A stretch of 64,000 nt of DNA. Origin: an uncultured Lachnospiraceae bacterium (GTDB lineage: Bacteria; Bacillota; Clostridia; Lachnospirales; Lachnospiraceae). Both the position numbers and the translations under genes were made by a program. Positions within the stretch are counted from its first letter, which is position 1; every line of letters begins with the position of its first letter. A model generated the notes under the pieces. That model was not told where the DNA came from. It saw only the letters and a list, made by a program, of their open reading frames with translations, and searched no databases. The stretch covers positions 1-64,000 of the forward strand of contig CAJUMJ010000046.1 of assembly GCA_910587095.1 (NCBI GenBank). The letters are read 5' to 3'. Below are positions 1-7,922 of the stretch, piece after piece.

Positions 1-47
1 CCCCACGCTTAGGAGGCGTGTGCTCTATCCAACTGAGCTACGAGGAC
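1..47 (-). tRNA. tRNA-Arg(CCT), 5' part, cut by the window edge
   Basis: Read on the minus strand, the gene starts at position 47 with acceptor GTCCTCG, then a D-arm (AGCTCAG...GAGC) and a perfect five-pair anticodon stem CACGC/GCGTG around the loop CTCCTAA. Anticodon CCT decodes AGG (Arg). The T-arm and the 3' acceptor strand lie outside the window. Unlike the two relics beside it, every stem visible here pairs. Confidence 0.9.
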
Positions 48-99
48 TTATATGAAAAACCTGCTAATAAGCAAGTGATTCAGCTATGAAATTGTTAAT

Positions 100-170
100 T
101 TTCCGTTGCTCCGGCAATCGAACACCTACCACTTAGGAGGCTCCTGTTATATCCATTTAACTAAGGGAAC
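100..170 (-). pseudogene. degenerate tRNA-Arg(CCT)-like relic
   Basis: On the minus strand a tRNA-like order is recognisable: GTTCCCT, a pairing D-arm (GTTA...TAAC), the anticodon block GCCTCCTAAG and a T-loop-like TTCGATT. The anticodon stem pairs poorly, the variable loop is missing and the 3' acceptor does not pair well with the 5' strand. It shares the 10-nt anticodon block exactly with the partial tRNA at the window edge. The best reading is a decayed tRNA copy; a highly aberrant functional tRNA is not excluded. Confidence 0.55.
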
Positions 171-189
171 TGATTCTGCTTTTGTGCCT

Positions 190-264
190 CTTTCGTTAGC
201 AGAAAGTAACGAACTCAACTAAAACTTAGGAGGCGAGTGCTCTATCCTGCTGAGCTACGTAGAC
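190..264 (-). pseudogene. second degenerate tRNA-Arg(CCT)-like relic
   Basis: The minus strand from 264 reads GTCTACG, then TA, a good D-arm (GCTC...GAGC) and the anticodon block GCCTCCTAAG, so the 5' half closely resembles a tRNA. The 3' strand of the anticodon stem (GTTTT) does not pair with CTCGC, and no matching T-arm or acceptor 3' strand follows. Only the 5' half is preserved. It is the third tandem copy of the same anticodon block in 264 bases. Confidence 0.55.
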
Positions 265-290
265 GGACATCTATTTATATAAGAGAAAAC

Positions 291-1172
291 CTATGCGGGA
301 TAATTGATATATCCCTGCATCCAGATCACACCTTTAAACCGCCGGCCAATCTGAGGCTCTCCATATAAATCCTTTTTGTTGATACAAACATCAAACTCTA
401 AATCGTTACAATTAAGATTCATCACATAAATTTCTTCACCACTAATTTTATTTACCCTAAGATCAATATCCTGTATTTCCCCTAAGATAGAATACTGGTC
501 ACATTCCACACCATATGGCATAAAGTAAGTATCTACCAGGCTGAACACACTCTCCGTAAGAATTTTTCTGGAGATAGTAGAATAAATATCCATATCCTCA
601 AGGGTGAGGCTCTCGATTGCTTCCTCGTCACCTTGACGTGCCGCCGCAATTAACTGGTTACGGCTCGTGGATTCTTTCTGTATTCTTCGTATCTCATTTT
701 CATCTTTACTAACCGGTAATATTATATTACCACTAATTGACAGTCCTGACAATGTTAAAGTTGTACCAGTTACAGGAAGAATATTCGTAGTTTGCGCTTT
801 TACATAAGGAATAATGTTTTGCAGATAAAAAATCAGACTTACGCCGACTTTAATATCGTCGCAAACTCCTGCATATGACTCCTTATCCGCGTGACGTTCC
901 ACAGAAACATCATCATAAGAGCTGACACCTGTGCCGCGCAGATAAGGATAAAAATAATCGTAAGTAAATTTATCTTCCGCATCAAATTCCCCGCAAACGG
1001 CAATTCCAATATTCTGTGCGAAATCCTCGCAAAATTCTGCAAGTATTGTATCCTCACTATTTGAGGTATAAGCGCGATGTGTCGCGTTCATAATAATATC
1101 CGTGATCAGACGCTGTTCCTCCCGCCTGTCAGAAAGTTCGCTAAATCCGATAGCTCTCATATATTTATGCAA
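291..1172 (-). CDS. DUF3881 family protein
   Basis: A protein of about 293 residues that I recognise as the Lachnospiraceae-type DUF3881 family from its N-terminus (MHKYMRAIGFSEL). No catalytic motif, signal peptide or membrane segment is evident, and its function is unknown. I place the start at a TTG codon at 1172 because GGGAGG sits about 8 bases upstream and family members begin with a similar MHKY sequence; a GTG three codons earlier is too close to the ribosome site. It lies 53 bases downstream of serS on the same strand and may be cotranscribed with it. Tandem tRNA relics follow its 3' end. Confidence 0.75.
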   Translation of the reverse strand: MHKYMRAIGFSELSDRREEQRLITDIIMNATHRAYTSNSEDTILAEFCEDFAQNIGIAVCGEFDAEDKFTYDYFYPYLRGTGVSSYDDVSVERHADKESYAGVCDDIKVGVSLIFYLQNIIPYVKAQTTNILPVTGTTLTLSGLSISGNIILPVSKDENEIRRIQKESTSRNQLIAAARQGDEEAIESLTLEDMDIYSTISRKILTESVFSLVDTYFMPYGVECDQYSILGEIQDIDLRVNKISGEEIYVMNLNCNDLEFDVCINKKDLYGEPQIGRRFKGVIWMQGYINYPA

Positions 1173-1225
1173 AGATTTCACCTCCCTCTCTTCTCAGATT
1201 TATCACTGATAAATAATTGTCACTT

Positions 1226-2503
1226 TCAACATATCTCTTCTATCCCGCCCATATAAGGACGAAGCACTTCAGGAATACGGACAGATCCGTCCGCCTGCAA
1301 ATTGTTTTCCAAAAATGCAATCAACATTCTAGGAGGAGCCACCACTGTGTTATTTAACGTATGCGCAAAATATTTTCCTTCCGCCCCGTTCACACGAATG
1401 CGAAGTCTTCTCGCCTGGGCGTCACCCAAATTGGAACAGCTTCCCACCTCGAAATACTTCTTCTGTCTGGGGGACCAAGCCTCCACATCATAAGACTTTA
1501 CTTTCAAATCAGCCAAATCACCGGAACAGCACTCAATTGTTCTCACCGGAATATCCATCGAACGGAATAAATCTACCGTATTCTGCCATAATTTTTCAAA
1601 CCACATGGGAGACTCCTCAGGCTTACATACCACAATCATCTCCTGTTTTTCAAACTGGTGAATACGATACACGCCTCTCTCTTCTATTCCATGCGCACCC
1701 TTTTCTTTGCGGAAGCAAGGAGAATAACTGGTAAGAGTATGGGGAAGCTCCTCCTCCTGAATAATTGTGTCTATAAACTTACCGATCATGGAATGCTCTG
1801 ATGTTCCGATCAAATATAAATCCTCTCCCTCGATCTTATACATCATGGCGTCCATCTCCGCAAAGCTCATAACGCCATCCACCACCGCGCTTCGAATCAT
1901 AAACGGAGGCACACAGTAAGTAAAACCTCTCCCTATCATAAAATCTCTGGCATATGCGATCACCGCGGAATGAAGTCTGGCAATATCACCCATCAAATAA
2001 TAAAACCCATTTCCGGCCACACGACCCGCTGCATCCATATCAATACCGTGAAAGCGTTCCATAATCTCGGTATGATACGGAATTTCAAAATCAGGCACTA
2101 CGGGTTCACCATACTTCTGTATTTCAACATTCTCGCTGTCATCTTTCCCGATAGGCACGGAAGTGTCTATAATATTCGGAATTGTCAGCATATCTTTCCT
2201 GATTTTCTCGCGCAGATCATTTTCTTTTGCTTCCAATTCAGAGAGTCTTGCCGCGCCTGCAGCCACCTCAGCTTTCTTTTTCTCCGCCTCTTCTCTTTTT
2301 CCCTGCGCCATCAATGCGCCAATTTCTTTGGACACTTTATTTCTCGTAGCGCGGATATCGTCAGCCTCTCTTTGCGCCGCTCTGACCTCGGCGTCAAGCG
2401 CTATCACTTCATCTACCAGAGGAAGCTTCTGCTCCTGAAATTTCTTTCGGATATTTTCCTTAACCGCCTCAGGATTCTCTCTCAAAAATTTAATGTCGAT
2501 CAT
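1226..2503 (-). CDS. serS: seryl-tRNA synthetase
   Basis: Charges tRNA-Ser (and the tRNA used for selenocysteine) with serine in the cytoplasm. The 425-residue length is normal. Residues of about 27-105 form the antiparallel coiled-coil tRNA-binding arm, rich in alternating Lys and Glu. The class II catalytic core follows, with a motif 2 loop (FRKEKGAHGIEERGVYRIHQ) and motif 3 near the C-terminus (APPRMLIAFLENN). The substrate loop reads GTSEHS, a variant also seen in other Clostridia. No T-box leader is visible in the 47 bases separating it from the HD-GYP gene, so it is probably expressed from upstream or from a short promoter. Confidence 0.97.
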   Translation of the reverse strand: MIDIKFLRENPEAVKENIRKKFQEQKLPLVDEVIALDAEVRAAQREADDIRATRNKVSKEIGALMAQGKREEAEKKKAEVAAGAARLSELEAKENDLREKIRKDMLTIPNIIDTSVPIGKDDSENVEIQKYGEPVVPDFEIPYHTEIMERFHGIDMDAAGRVAGNGFYYLMGDIARLHSAVIAYARDFMIGRGFTYCVPPFMIRSAVVDGVMSFAEMDAMMYKIEGEDLYLIGTSEHSMIGKFIDTIIQEEELPHTLTSYSPCFRKEKGAHGIEERGVYRIHQFEKQEMIVVCKPEESPMWFEKLWQNTVDLFRSMDIPVRTIECCSGDLADLKVKSYDVEAWSPRQKKYFEVGSCSNLGDAQARRLRIRVNGAEGKYFAHTLNNTVVAPPRMLIAFLENNLQADGSVRIPEVLRPYMGGIEEIC

Positions 2504-2550
2504 AATTTACCTCATTTCTTTATAAAATAAAACATCAGTTCTATATCAGG

Positions 2551-3597
2551 TTACAGAATAACTTCATCAATATATAAATCTCCATATACTGTCAAATCTT
2601 TTACCACATCCACTGCCGTTCCGTTTCTGTCTTTCGTAATACGAATAACCGGACGATCCGGGAATTGTCTATTCTGATAAAGCACTACACCCGTTTCATC
2701 TTCACTCGTCCTTACAACTGTCCCGGCCGGATATACCGCTGTAAATTCTAAAAGAATATCGACAATTTTCCCGTCAAATTTAATATCTTTGTTATCCCTC
2801 AAATATTTTACAGCTTCATACACTCTTGTTCTCTTACATCCGATTCCACAGATCATTTCATCAAAGGCGTCGCAAATTTGTATAATGCGGCACTCCTGGG
2901 AAATATATGTTCCTTTCAACGGATAACCGGATCCGTCTAAACGCTCATGATGATATAATATCATATTTTTACTTGTTTCGCTTATCCAATTTTCGTCACG
3001 AATTACCGAATAGCTATAAATCGGATGCTTTTTGTATTCTGCGCTTTCCAATTCCGTAAGCTCGTCCAGATTCTTGTTCTCATAGAAAATAGTCATATAA
3101 CGAAGGCCCAAATCATGAAGCAAGCTGCTCACACCTATATCATGCACTATTTTTTTGGAAAGACCCATCTTAAGCGCAACAATTGTGGAAAGACTGCATA
3201 AATTGATGGAATGTTCATAAATATCCGGATTTCTCTCCTTGATATCAAATATTTTTTCTACAACATGTTCTTCTTCCAGAATATTTGTGATAATATAGTC
3301 CGCCGTCTGACACAATTCTATCAGATTTTCATTGTGCATGTAAGTGTGCCTTTCCAAAATATTTCGCACCTTTGATTTAAAGCACTCTTCCACTTCCTCC
3401 TTTAAAATCACAGCTTCTTTTGTATATCGTTCTCTTTCTCTTACATACACTTCTCTTACATTCAGTTCTTTGAGCTTTTCTATATATTCCCGTTTCAAAA
3501 CGGTACCTGCAGAAAGCAGATTATTATATTCCGGCGTTACTACATCTTTTCCTAAAACTTCTGTACCTTTCAAGTCATCTACTCTGCATATTCTCAT
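2551..3597 (-). CDS. HD-GYP domain phosphodiesterase
   Basis: A cytoplasmic protein of 348 residues with an N-terminal region of about 120 residues, then an HD-GYP domain. Metal-ligand motifs are complete: HSINL, LLHDLG, a following HP pair, and the HHERLDGSGYP signature, with a later CDAFDEM Asp. The family hydrolyses cyclic di-GMP or related dinucleotides. An intact GYP signature argues for activity, but the substrate cannot be read from sequence. There is no receiver or sensor domain, so its input is unknown. It follows the DUF4446 gene by 24 bases on the same strand, at the end of the parAB group. Confidence 0.88.
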   Translation of the reverse strand: MRICRVDDLKGTEVLGKDVVTPEYNNLLSAGTVLKREYIEKLKELNVREVYVRERERYTKEAVILKEEVEECFKSKVRNILERHTYMHNENLIELCQTADYIITNILEEEHVVEKIFDIKERNPDIYEHSINLCSLSTIVALKMGLSKKIVHDIGVSSLLHDLGLRYMTIFYENKNLDELTELESAEYKKHPIYSYSVIRDENWISETSKNMILYHHERLDGSGYPLKGTYISQECRIIQICDAFDEMICGIGCKRTRVYEAVKYLRDNKDIKFDGKIVDILLEFTAVYPAGTVVRTSEDETGVVLYQNRQFPDRPVIRITKDRNGTAVDVVKDLTVYGDLYIDEVIL

Positions 3598-3621
3598 TTA
3601 TCCCCTTTTACTCCTATCTTA

Positions 3622-4131
3622 CTACAAATCCATAGCCATATCGAGAGCCTTCTTCTCCTCTTCTCCGAGAGATATTTCACTCAACCCGTTTTTTATTTCT
3701 TTTGTATAAGAATAACACCCTTCTGAGCTATGAACAGAATTAAGAATAAACCCGTTGTCATTTTCATCGAGCAAAGCCAGAGAAAAACTGAGCTTTCCTC
3801 CCATCTGATTAAATGCGTCGTACCTTATAATACCAATTTTCTGAAAAGCACCTTCAAATTTTTTATATAGACCTTCAATATCCTTTTTGTTTTTATCCAT
3901 GGACGCCTTAATCAGTTTATTATCCTCATAAAGCCCCATGATACTTTTTTCCATACTCTTGGCATTTTTTCCGCCCATAAATTTTTTATACTTTTTAGAT
4001 ATTCTTCCCAAATTTATGCAAAGTACAATCACTATAATAAGCAGAACTAAAATAGCCGCAAACGCACCGATAAACAGATACGTCAAATCCATATTGCCCA
4101 GTCCCATATCGCTCAGTAAATTATAATTCAT
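3622..4131 (-). CDS. DUF4446 family membrane-anchored protein
   Basis: A protein of 169 residues with one N-terminal transmembrane helix (about residues 17-45, rich in Leu, Ile and Val), a basic and charged linker (KKYKKFMGGKNAKSMEKS), then a helical stretch and a compact C-terminal domain containing IGIIRYDAFNQMGGKLSFSLALLD. I recognise it as DUF4446, commonly found next to parB in Clostridia. It starts 33 bases after parB on the same strand. A role in segregation or the envelope is only suggested by neighbourhood. Confidence 0.8.
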   Translation of the reverse strand: MNYNLLSDMGLGNMDLTYLFIGAFAAILVLLIIVIVLCINLGRISKKYKKFMGGKNAKSMEKSIMGLYEDNKLIKASMDKNKKDIEGLYKKFEGAFQKIGIIRYDAFNQMGGKLSFSLALLDENDNGFILNSVHSSEGCYSYTKEIKNGLSEISLGEEEKKALDMAMDL

Positions 4132-4164
4132 TTATCTTCAGCCTTTCTGTATATGATGGACTAA

Positions 4165-5058
4165 TTACCTGCCAGTCAACAAATCTGTAATTTTTTCCAA
4201 GTCATCGTGCGTATAAAATTCAATCTCAAGCTTTCCGGCTCCATCACCCTTTGACGAGATGGATACCTTCGTTCCGAGAGACTGTTTCAGTTTTTCTTCC
4301 AAATCCTGATAGACAACCTCCAAAGCTTTGTCTGTCACAGGCTCTTTTTTTACCTTTTCCGGTTTATTTAAATTTTTGACCAATTTCTCCACATCCCGAA
4401 CACTAAGCTTCTCATCAAAAACCTTTTGAGCGATCGTGTACTGTTGTTCCTGATCTTCAATACTGATCAAAGCTCTGGCATGTCCGGTACTGATCATATC
4501 ATCGATAATCATCTGCTGCACTTCGTCACACAGTTTTAACAGACGCATAGAATTTGTAACCGCTGTCCTGCTCTTGGATACTCTCTCAGCTACTTCGTCC
4601 TGCTTCAAATTAAATTCCGTGAGAAGTCTTTTATAAGCCTGTGCCTCTTCAATCGGATTTAAATCTTCTCTCTGAATATTTTCTATCAGAGAAATTTCTA
4701 CAATCTCCTGTTCCGTATAATTGCGGACAATAACCGGAACCTCTTTCAACCCCGCCAGCTTTGCCGCACGCCAACGACGTTCACCTGCTATGATTTCATA
4801 ATAAGTATTTCTGTCCTGAACAATAAGAGGCTCCACAATACCATATTGTTTAATGGAATCAGCAAGTTCCTGAAGGGCATCCTCATCAAAATTTTTTCTT
4901 GGCTGTTCCCTGTTAGGTTCCACCTTTGTAATTTTAACATAATTCCCCTGTGAATTGTCTTCTGTCCTGACATCAGATTCTACAGCTTCAACCTTTGGCG
5001 CCTGAGCCGGTATCAGGGAATCAAGTCCCTTGCCTAATCCTCTCGCTGCTTTCGCCAT
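4165..5058 (-). CDS. parB: chromosome-partitioning protein ParB (Spo0J)
   Basis: Binds parS centromere sites, clamps and spreads on DNA, and loads SMC. It has 297 residues. The N-terminus (RGLGKGLDSLIP) is typical of Spo0J. The CTPase/ParB-N domain shows the GERRWRAAK box and ENIQREDLNPIEEAQ. A helix-turn-helix follows (LKQDEVAERVSKSRTAVTN), then a C-terminal dimerisation segment. It lies 7 bases after parA, a tight operon. Two perfect parS sites lie about 2 kb upstream in the same window, consistent with an active origin-proximal ParABS system. Confidence 0.96.
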   Translation of the reverse strand: MAKAARGLGKGLDSLIPAQAPKVEAVESDVRTEDNSQGNYVKITKVEPNREQPRKNFDEDALQELADSIKQYGIVEPLIVQDRNTYYEIIAGERRWRAAKLAGLKEVPVIVRNYTEQEIVEISLIENIQREDLNPIEEAQAYKRLLTEFNLKQDEVAERVSKSRTAVTNSMRLLKLCDEVQQMIIDDMISTGHARALISIEDQEQQYTIAQKVFDEKLSVRDVEKLVKNLNKPEKVKKEPVTDKALEVVYQDLEEKLKQSLGTKVSISSKGDGAGKLEIEFYTHDDLEKITDLLTGR

Positions 5059-5065
5059 TCTTTCC

Positions 5066-5833
5066 CTACACCACCTTTCTGCGTATCACCTCATCAGCCA
5101 ACAACATATATGCCTCCGCTCCCGCAGACTTCGGATCGTACATATTGATAGGCATTCCATAACTGGGCGCTTCCGCCAGTCTAATATTTCTTGGTATCAA
5201 TGTTTTATATACATTTTGTTTTAAATGACTTTTTACATTCTCTACTACTTGCATAGAAAGGTTAGTCCGGGAATCGTACATCGTAAAAACTACACCTTCC
5301 ATATCGAGTTCAGGATTCAATCTCTCTTTTACAAGATTGACAGTATGTATTAGCTGGCTTAATCCCTCCAGAGCATAATACTCACACTGTATCGGAACTA
5401 ATACGCTGTCCGCGGTAGTCATAGAATTAATCGTCAGTAAATTTAAAGAAGGAGGACAATCAATCATAATAAAATCAAACTGATCCTTTATCCAGTCAAT
5501 TTCATTTTTCAGGATAAATTCTTTCTTTTCTACTCCGATCAATTCAATTTCCGCAGCCGCCAAATTTACATTTGATGGTATAATCGAAACGTTCGGTATG
5601 ACTTCTTTCAAAATACATTCGTTGATAGAGCACTCGCTCAAAAAAAGTTCATAGATTGTATTATCAAGATCATTTTTTTCTACTCCAAAACCGCTGGTTG
5701 TATTCCCCTGTGGATCAGCGTCAATAACCAACACCTTTTTCCCTTTTGCAGCCAATGAAGCAGACAAATTAATTGAAGTAGTTGTTTTGCCGACACCGCC
5801 CTTTTGATTTGCAATTGCAATTATTCTTCCCAT
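5066..5833 (-). CDS. parA: chromosome-partitioning ATPase ParA (Soj)
   Basis: A Walker-type ATPase that works with ParB in origin segregation and, in Bacillus-type systems, modulates DnaA. It has 255 residues. The deviant Walker A motif KGGVGKTT lies at residues 11-18, followed by DADPQGN and the Walker B region IMIDCPPS. There is no N-terminal helix-turn-helix, as expected for a chromosomal Soj. It is the first gene of a parA-parB-DUF4446-HD-GYP run on the minus strand. Confidence 0.97.
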   Translation of the reverse strand: MGRIIAIANQKGGVGKTTTSINLSASLAAKGKKVLVIDADPQGNTTSGFGVEKNDLDNTIYELFLSECSINECILKEVIPNVSIIPSNVNLAAAEIELIGVEKKEFILKNEIDWIKDQFDFIMIDCPPSLNLLTINSMTTADSVLVPIQCEYYALEGLSQLIHTVNLVKERLNPELDMEGVVFTMYDSRTNLSMQVVENVKSHLKQNVYKTLIPRNIRLAEAPSYGMPINMYDPKSAGAEAYMLLADEVIRRKVV

Positions 5834-5936
5834 TTATTTACCTTACCTTTTTCCAAATGTATTTTCCATTTCCAAGTACGATTACGATTATATCACCAAA
5901 CTACATGATAATCCATATAATATTTTAACATCTCTC

Positions 5937-6917
5937 TTAAAGCTTTTCAATTTCTTCCGGATACTTCATTTTCCAGGAAGTGCGCAGCTCATCCATCACA
6001 TGCATCATTTTTAAAGTTTCTTTATGGGGCATAGAAGGACATTCTAATTTTCCTTCTTTAATGCAATTGATCGTCTCAATGATCTCATACTCATAACCAC
6101 TGATTTGATCGGGAACCGGAATCTCACGGACAAGCTTTCGATCAGCATCATATATCTTTATATTTTCCGGATCATTGATATTCTCCACTACCATAAATCC
6201 CTCTGTGCCGTAAAATACGCCCTGACTATCACATTTCCCGTGAATTCCCGAATTTAAAATAGCAGATTTACCATCCTTATAGAGAAGAATCATTACATTT
6301 TCACCATCGATCCCTTGATCTGTCATTTGAACCCAGGACTGCATGTCAATGACATCATCTCCAAAATGCATATATGAAAAATTCAAAGGATAAATACCTA
6401 CATCTAGCAATGCCCCGCCGGCAAGCTCAGGTTTCAAAATTCTCTCTTTATCACAAAGTGGATAATTTAAATTTGCGGTCAGTTTTACAACTTCTCCAAT
6501 CGCTTTCTCATCGAGGAGATCATTTATTATTTTTCTGGAAGGCATATATCTTGTCCAAATAGCTTCCGTAACCAAAAGATTCTTTTCTTTCGCTATACGG
6601 AAAATTTCTTCTGCCTGCTTCTCATTCACTGTAAAACTTTTCTCACAGAGTACATGTTTTCCCGCTTCCAAACACATTTTCATATGGGGATAATGATGAG
6701 AATGAGGCGTAGCAATATAAATCAATTCAATTTTCTGATCTGCAAGCATCTCTTCATAAGATCCATAGGCACGTTGAAATTTGTGTGTTTCAGCAAAAGC
6801 TTTTGCTTTTTCAAAATCTCTGGAAGCCACGCCATAACATTCTACCTCAGGCATCTTGTTCATCGTTTCCGCCAAAATAGCTGCTATTCTCCCTGCACCC
6901 AGTATTCCAATTTTCAT
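5937..6917 (-). CDS. Gfo/Idh/MocA family NAD(P)-dependent oxidoreductase
   Basis: A protein of 326 residues with an N-terminal Rossmann fold (GILGAGRIA) and the family signature in the strand around CEKSFTVN, whose Lys belongs to the EKP-like catalytic motif. It is followed by the alpha/beta substrate domain (GGALLDVGIYPL). Members oxidise or reduce sugars and their derivatives; the substrate here is unknown. The start is ATG 6917, preceded by GGAGGA. The reading frame is open a further 36 codons upstream, but that stretch belongs to a palindromic repeat that recurs before rbsD, so it is leader and not coding. The gene interrupts the usual rsmG-parA neighbourhood. Confidence 0.87.
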   Translation of the reverse strand: MKIGILGAGRIAAILAETMNKMPEVECYGVASRDFEKAKAFAETHKFQRAYGSYEEMLADQKIELIYIATPHSHHYPHMKMCLEAGKHVLCEKSFTVNEKQAEEIFRIAKEKNLLVTEAIWTRYMPSRKIINDLLDEKAIGEVVKLTANLNYPLCDKERILKPELAGGALLDVGIYPLNFSYMHFGDDVIDMQSWVQMTDQGIDGENVMILLYKDGKSAILNSGIHGKCDSQGVFYGTEGFMVVENINDPENIKIYDADRKLVREIPVPDQISGYEYEIIETINCIKEGKLECPSMPHKETLKMMHVMDELRTSWKMKYPEEIEKL

Positions 6918-6921
6918 ATTC

Positions 6922-7039
6922 TCCTCCATTTCTGCGCTGCTATTTGCGCATAGCGAATTTGTGTCAAGCAACGCGCAGGCACAAATCTCGCGATTGAAAA
7001 TCTTAATTTTCAATCTTTCCTCCATTTCTGTGCCGCTTT
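6922..7039 (-). repeat. palindromic repeat carrying a Shine-Dalgarno, copy 1
   Basis: On the minus strand this 118-bp unit begins AAAGCGGCACAGAAATGGAG and ends with almost the same sequence, CAGAAATGGAGGA, the latter being the ribosome-binding site of the oxidoreductase gene. Between them lie a perfect-type palindrome GATTGAAAATT...ATTTTCAATC, then an arm pair GATTTGTG/CACAAAT, then a GCGC-rich arm. A near-identical unit lies at 15708-15814 immediately before rbsD. Confidence 0.85.
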
Positions 7040-7132
7040 AGTTACAACTTTAAATTTATTTTTTATAGCTCATAACATACACTTCTTGCTATTTCGATAC
7101 TAAAATATACGTTTCACAACTGTATTTCTTAA

Positions 7133-7146
7133 TGTTTCACGTATAT
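7133..7146. other. parS-like half site
   Basis: TGTTTCACGT, the left ten bases of parS, followed by unrelated ATAT. It lies 23 bases from a perfect parS and may be a decayed copy or a weak ParB contact. Confidence 0.3.
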
Positions 7147-7169
7147 TATTACTATATCTTGGGTTAAAT

Positions 7170-7185
7170 TGTTTCACGTGAAACA
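7170..7185. other. parS centromere site 1
   Basis: TGTTTCACGTGAAACA, a perfect 16-bp palindrome identical to the bacterial parS consensus bound by ParB. It lies in the intergenic region between the oxidoreductase and the response regulator, about 1.3 kb from parA and about 17 kb from oriC. Confidence 0.95.
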
Positions 7186-7218
7186 TTATCTAGTGTCAAT
7201 GATCCTTTTTTTACCAAA

Positions 7219-7234
7219 TGTTTCACGTGAAACA
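7219..7234. other. parS centromere site 2
   Basis: A second perfect TGTTTCACGTGAAACA, 49 bp (centre to centre) from site 1. Together they form a local parS pair in one intergenic region. Confidence 0.95.
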
Positions 7235-7259
7235 TTTTATATTTGGTTACATATTATTT

Positions 7260-7904
7260 CTATAGCTTTATAATATTATTTTTAATTGCAAATACAGCAG
7301 CCTGTGTTCGATCAGATACATCTATTTTTTTAAATATATTTGAAATATGATTTTTCACAGTTCTCTCGCTTATATTTAAATTCGTAGCAATTTCTTTATT
7401 GAACATTCCATTTGCCACCTGAACCAAAACCTCTAATTCTCTATTCGTAAGAGAAAATATTTTATCCTTATCCGTATCTCTGTTTAAAAGATGGCTATTC
7501 AAAGCCGGAATCAAATTTGGCTGTATATAATTATCTCCATCTCGAACCGCTCTTATGGCTTTCTTTAACTCTGCTGACTCTGAATCCTTCAGTATATATC
7601 CGTCAACACCAATTTCTACTGCACTTGTCAAATATTCCATTTCATTATGAACTGTCAAAATTAAAACTTTAATCTTTGAATTTTCTTCTTTCATTTGTCT
7701 GAGAACTTCTATCCCATTTTTTTTCGGCATATTTATATCCAAAAGAAGAACCTCAGGATCATAATGTTCCAATCTCTCCAAACACTCTATACCATTTGAA
7801 GCCTCCGCTACTACTTTAATACTACCATCAAATTCTAATAATTGTTTGATACCCTCCCTGATCATGCTGTGATCATCCGCAATCATCACTTTTATTGTTT
7901 CCAT
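7260..7904 (-). CDS. NarL/DegU-type response regulator
   Basis: A protein of 214 residues. The N-terminal receiver domain has the acidic pair MIADDHS, the phosphoacceptor Asp in VLLLDINMPKKNG and the conserved Lys in GYILKDSESAE. The C-terminal LuxR-type helix-turn-helix is SLTNRELEVLVQVANGMFNKEIA...ISERTVKNHISNIFKKI. It is a transcription factor whose targets are unknown. The start is ATG 7904, with GGAGG five bases away; an in-frame TTG upstream is less likely. It starts 18 bases after the end of its partner kinase gene, so they form one operon. Two parS sites lie just beyond its 3' end. Confidence 0.93.
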   Translation of the reverse strand: METIKVMIADDHSMIREGIKQLLEFDGSIKVVAEASNGIECLERLEHYDPEVLLLDINMPKKNGIEVLRQMKEENSKIKVLILTVHNEMEYLTSAVEIGVDGYILKDSESAELKKAIRAVRDGDNYIQPNLIPALNSHLLNRDTDKDKIFSLTNRELEVLVQVANGMFNKEIATNLNISERTVKNHISNIFKKIDVSDRTQAAVFAIKNNIIKL

Positions 7905-7922
7905 GCTTACCTCCAATACCTG

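Noticed and set aside
6918..7025. N-terminal extension of the oxidoreductase (36 codons)
   Set aside because: The extension is encoded by a dispersed palindromic repeat and the ribosome site GGAGGA lies directly before the internal ATG, so it is leader.
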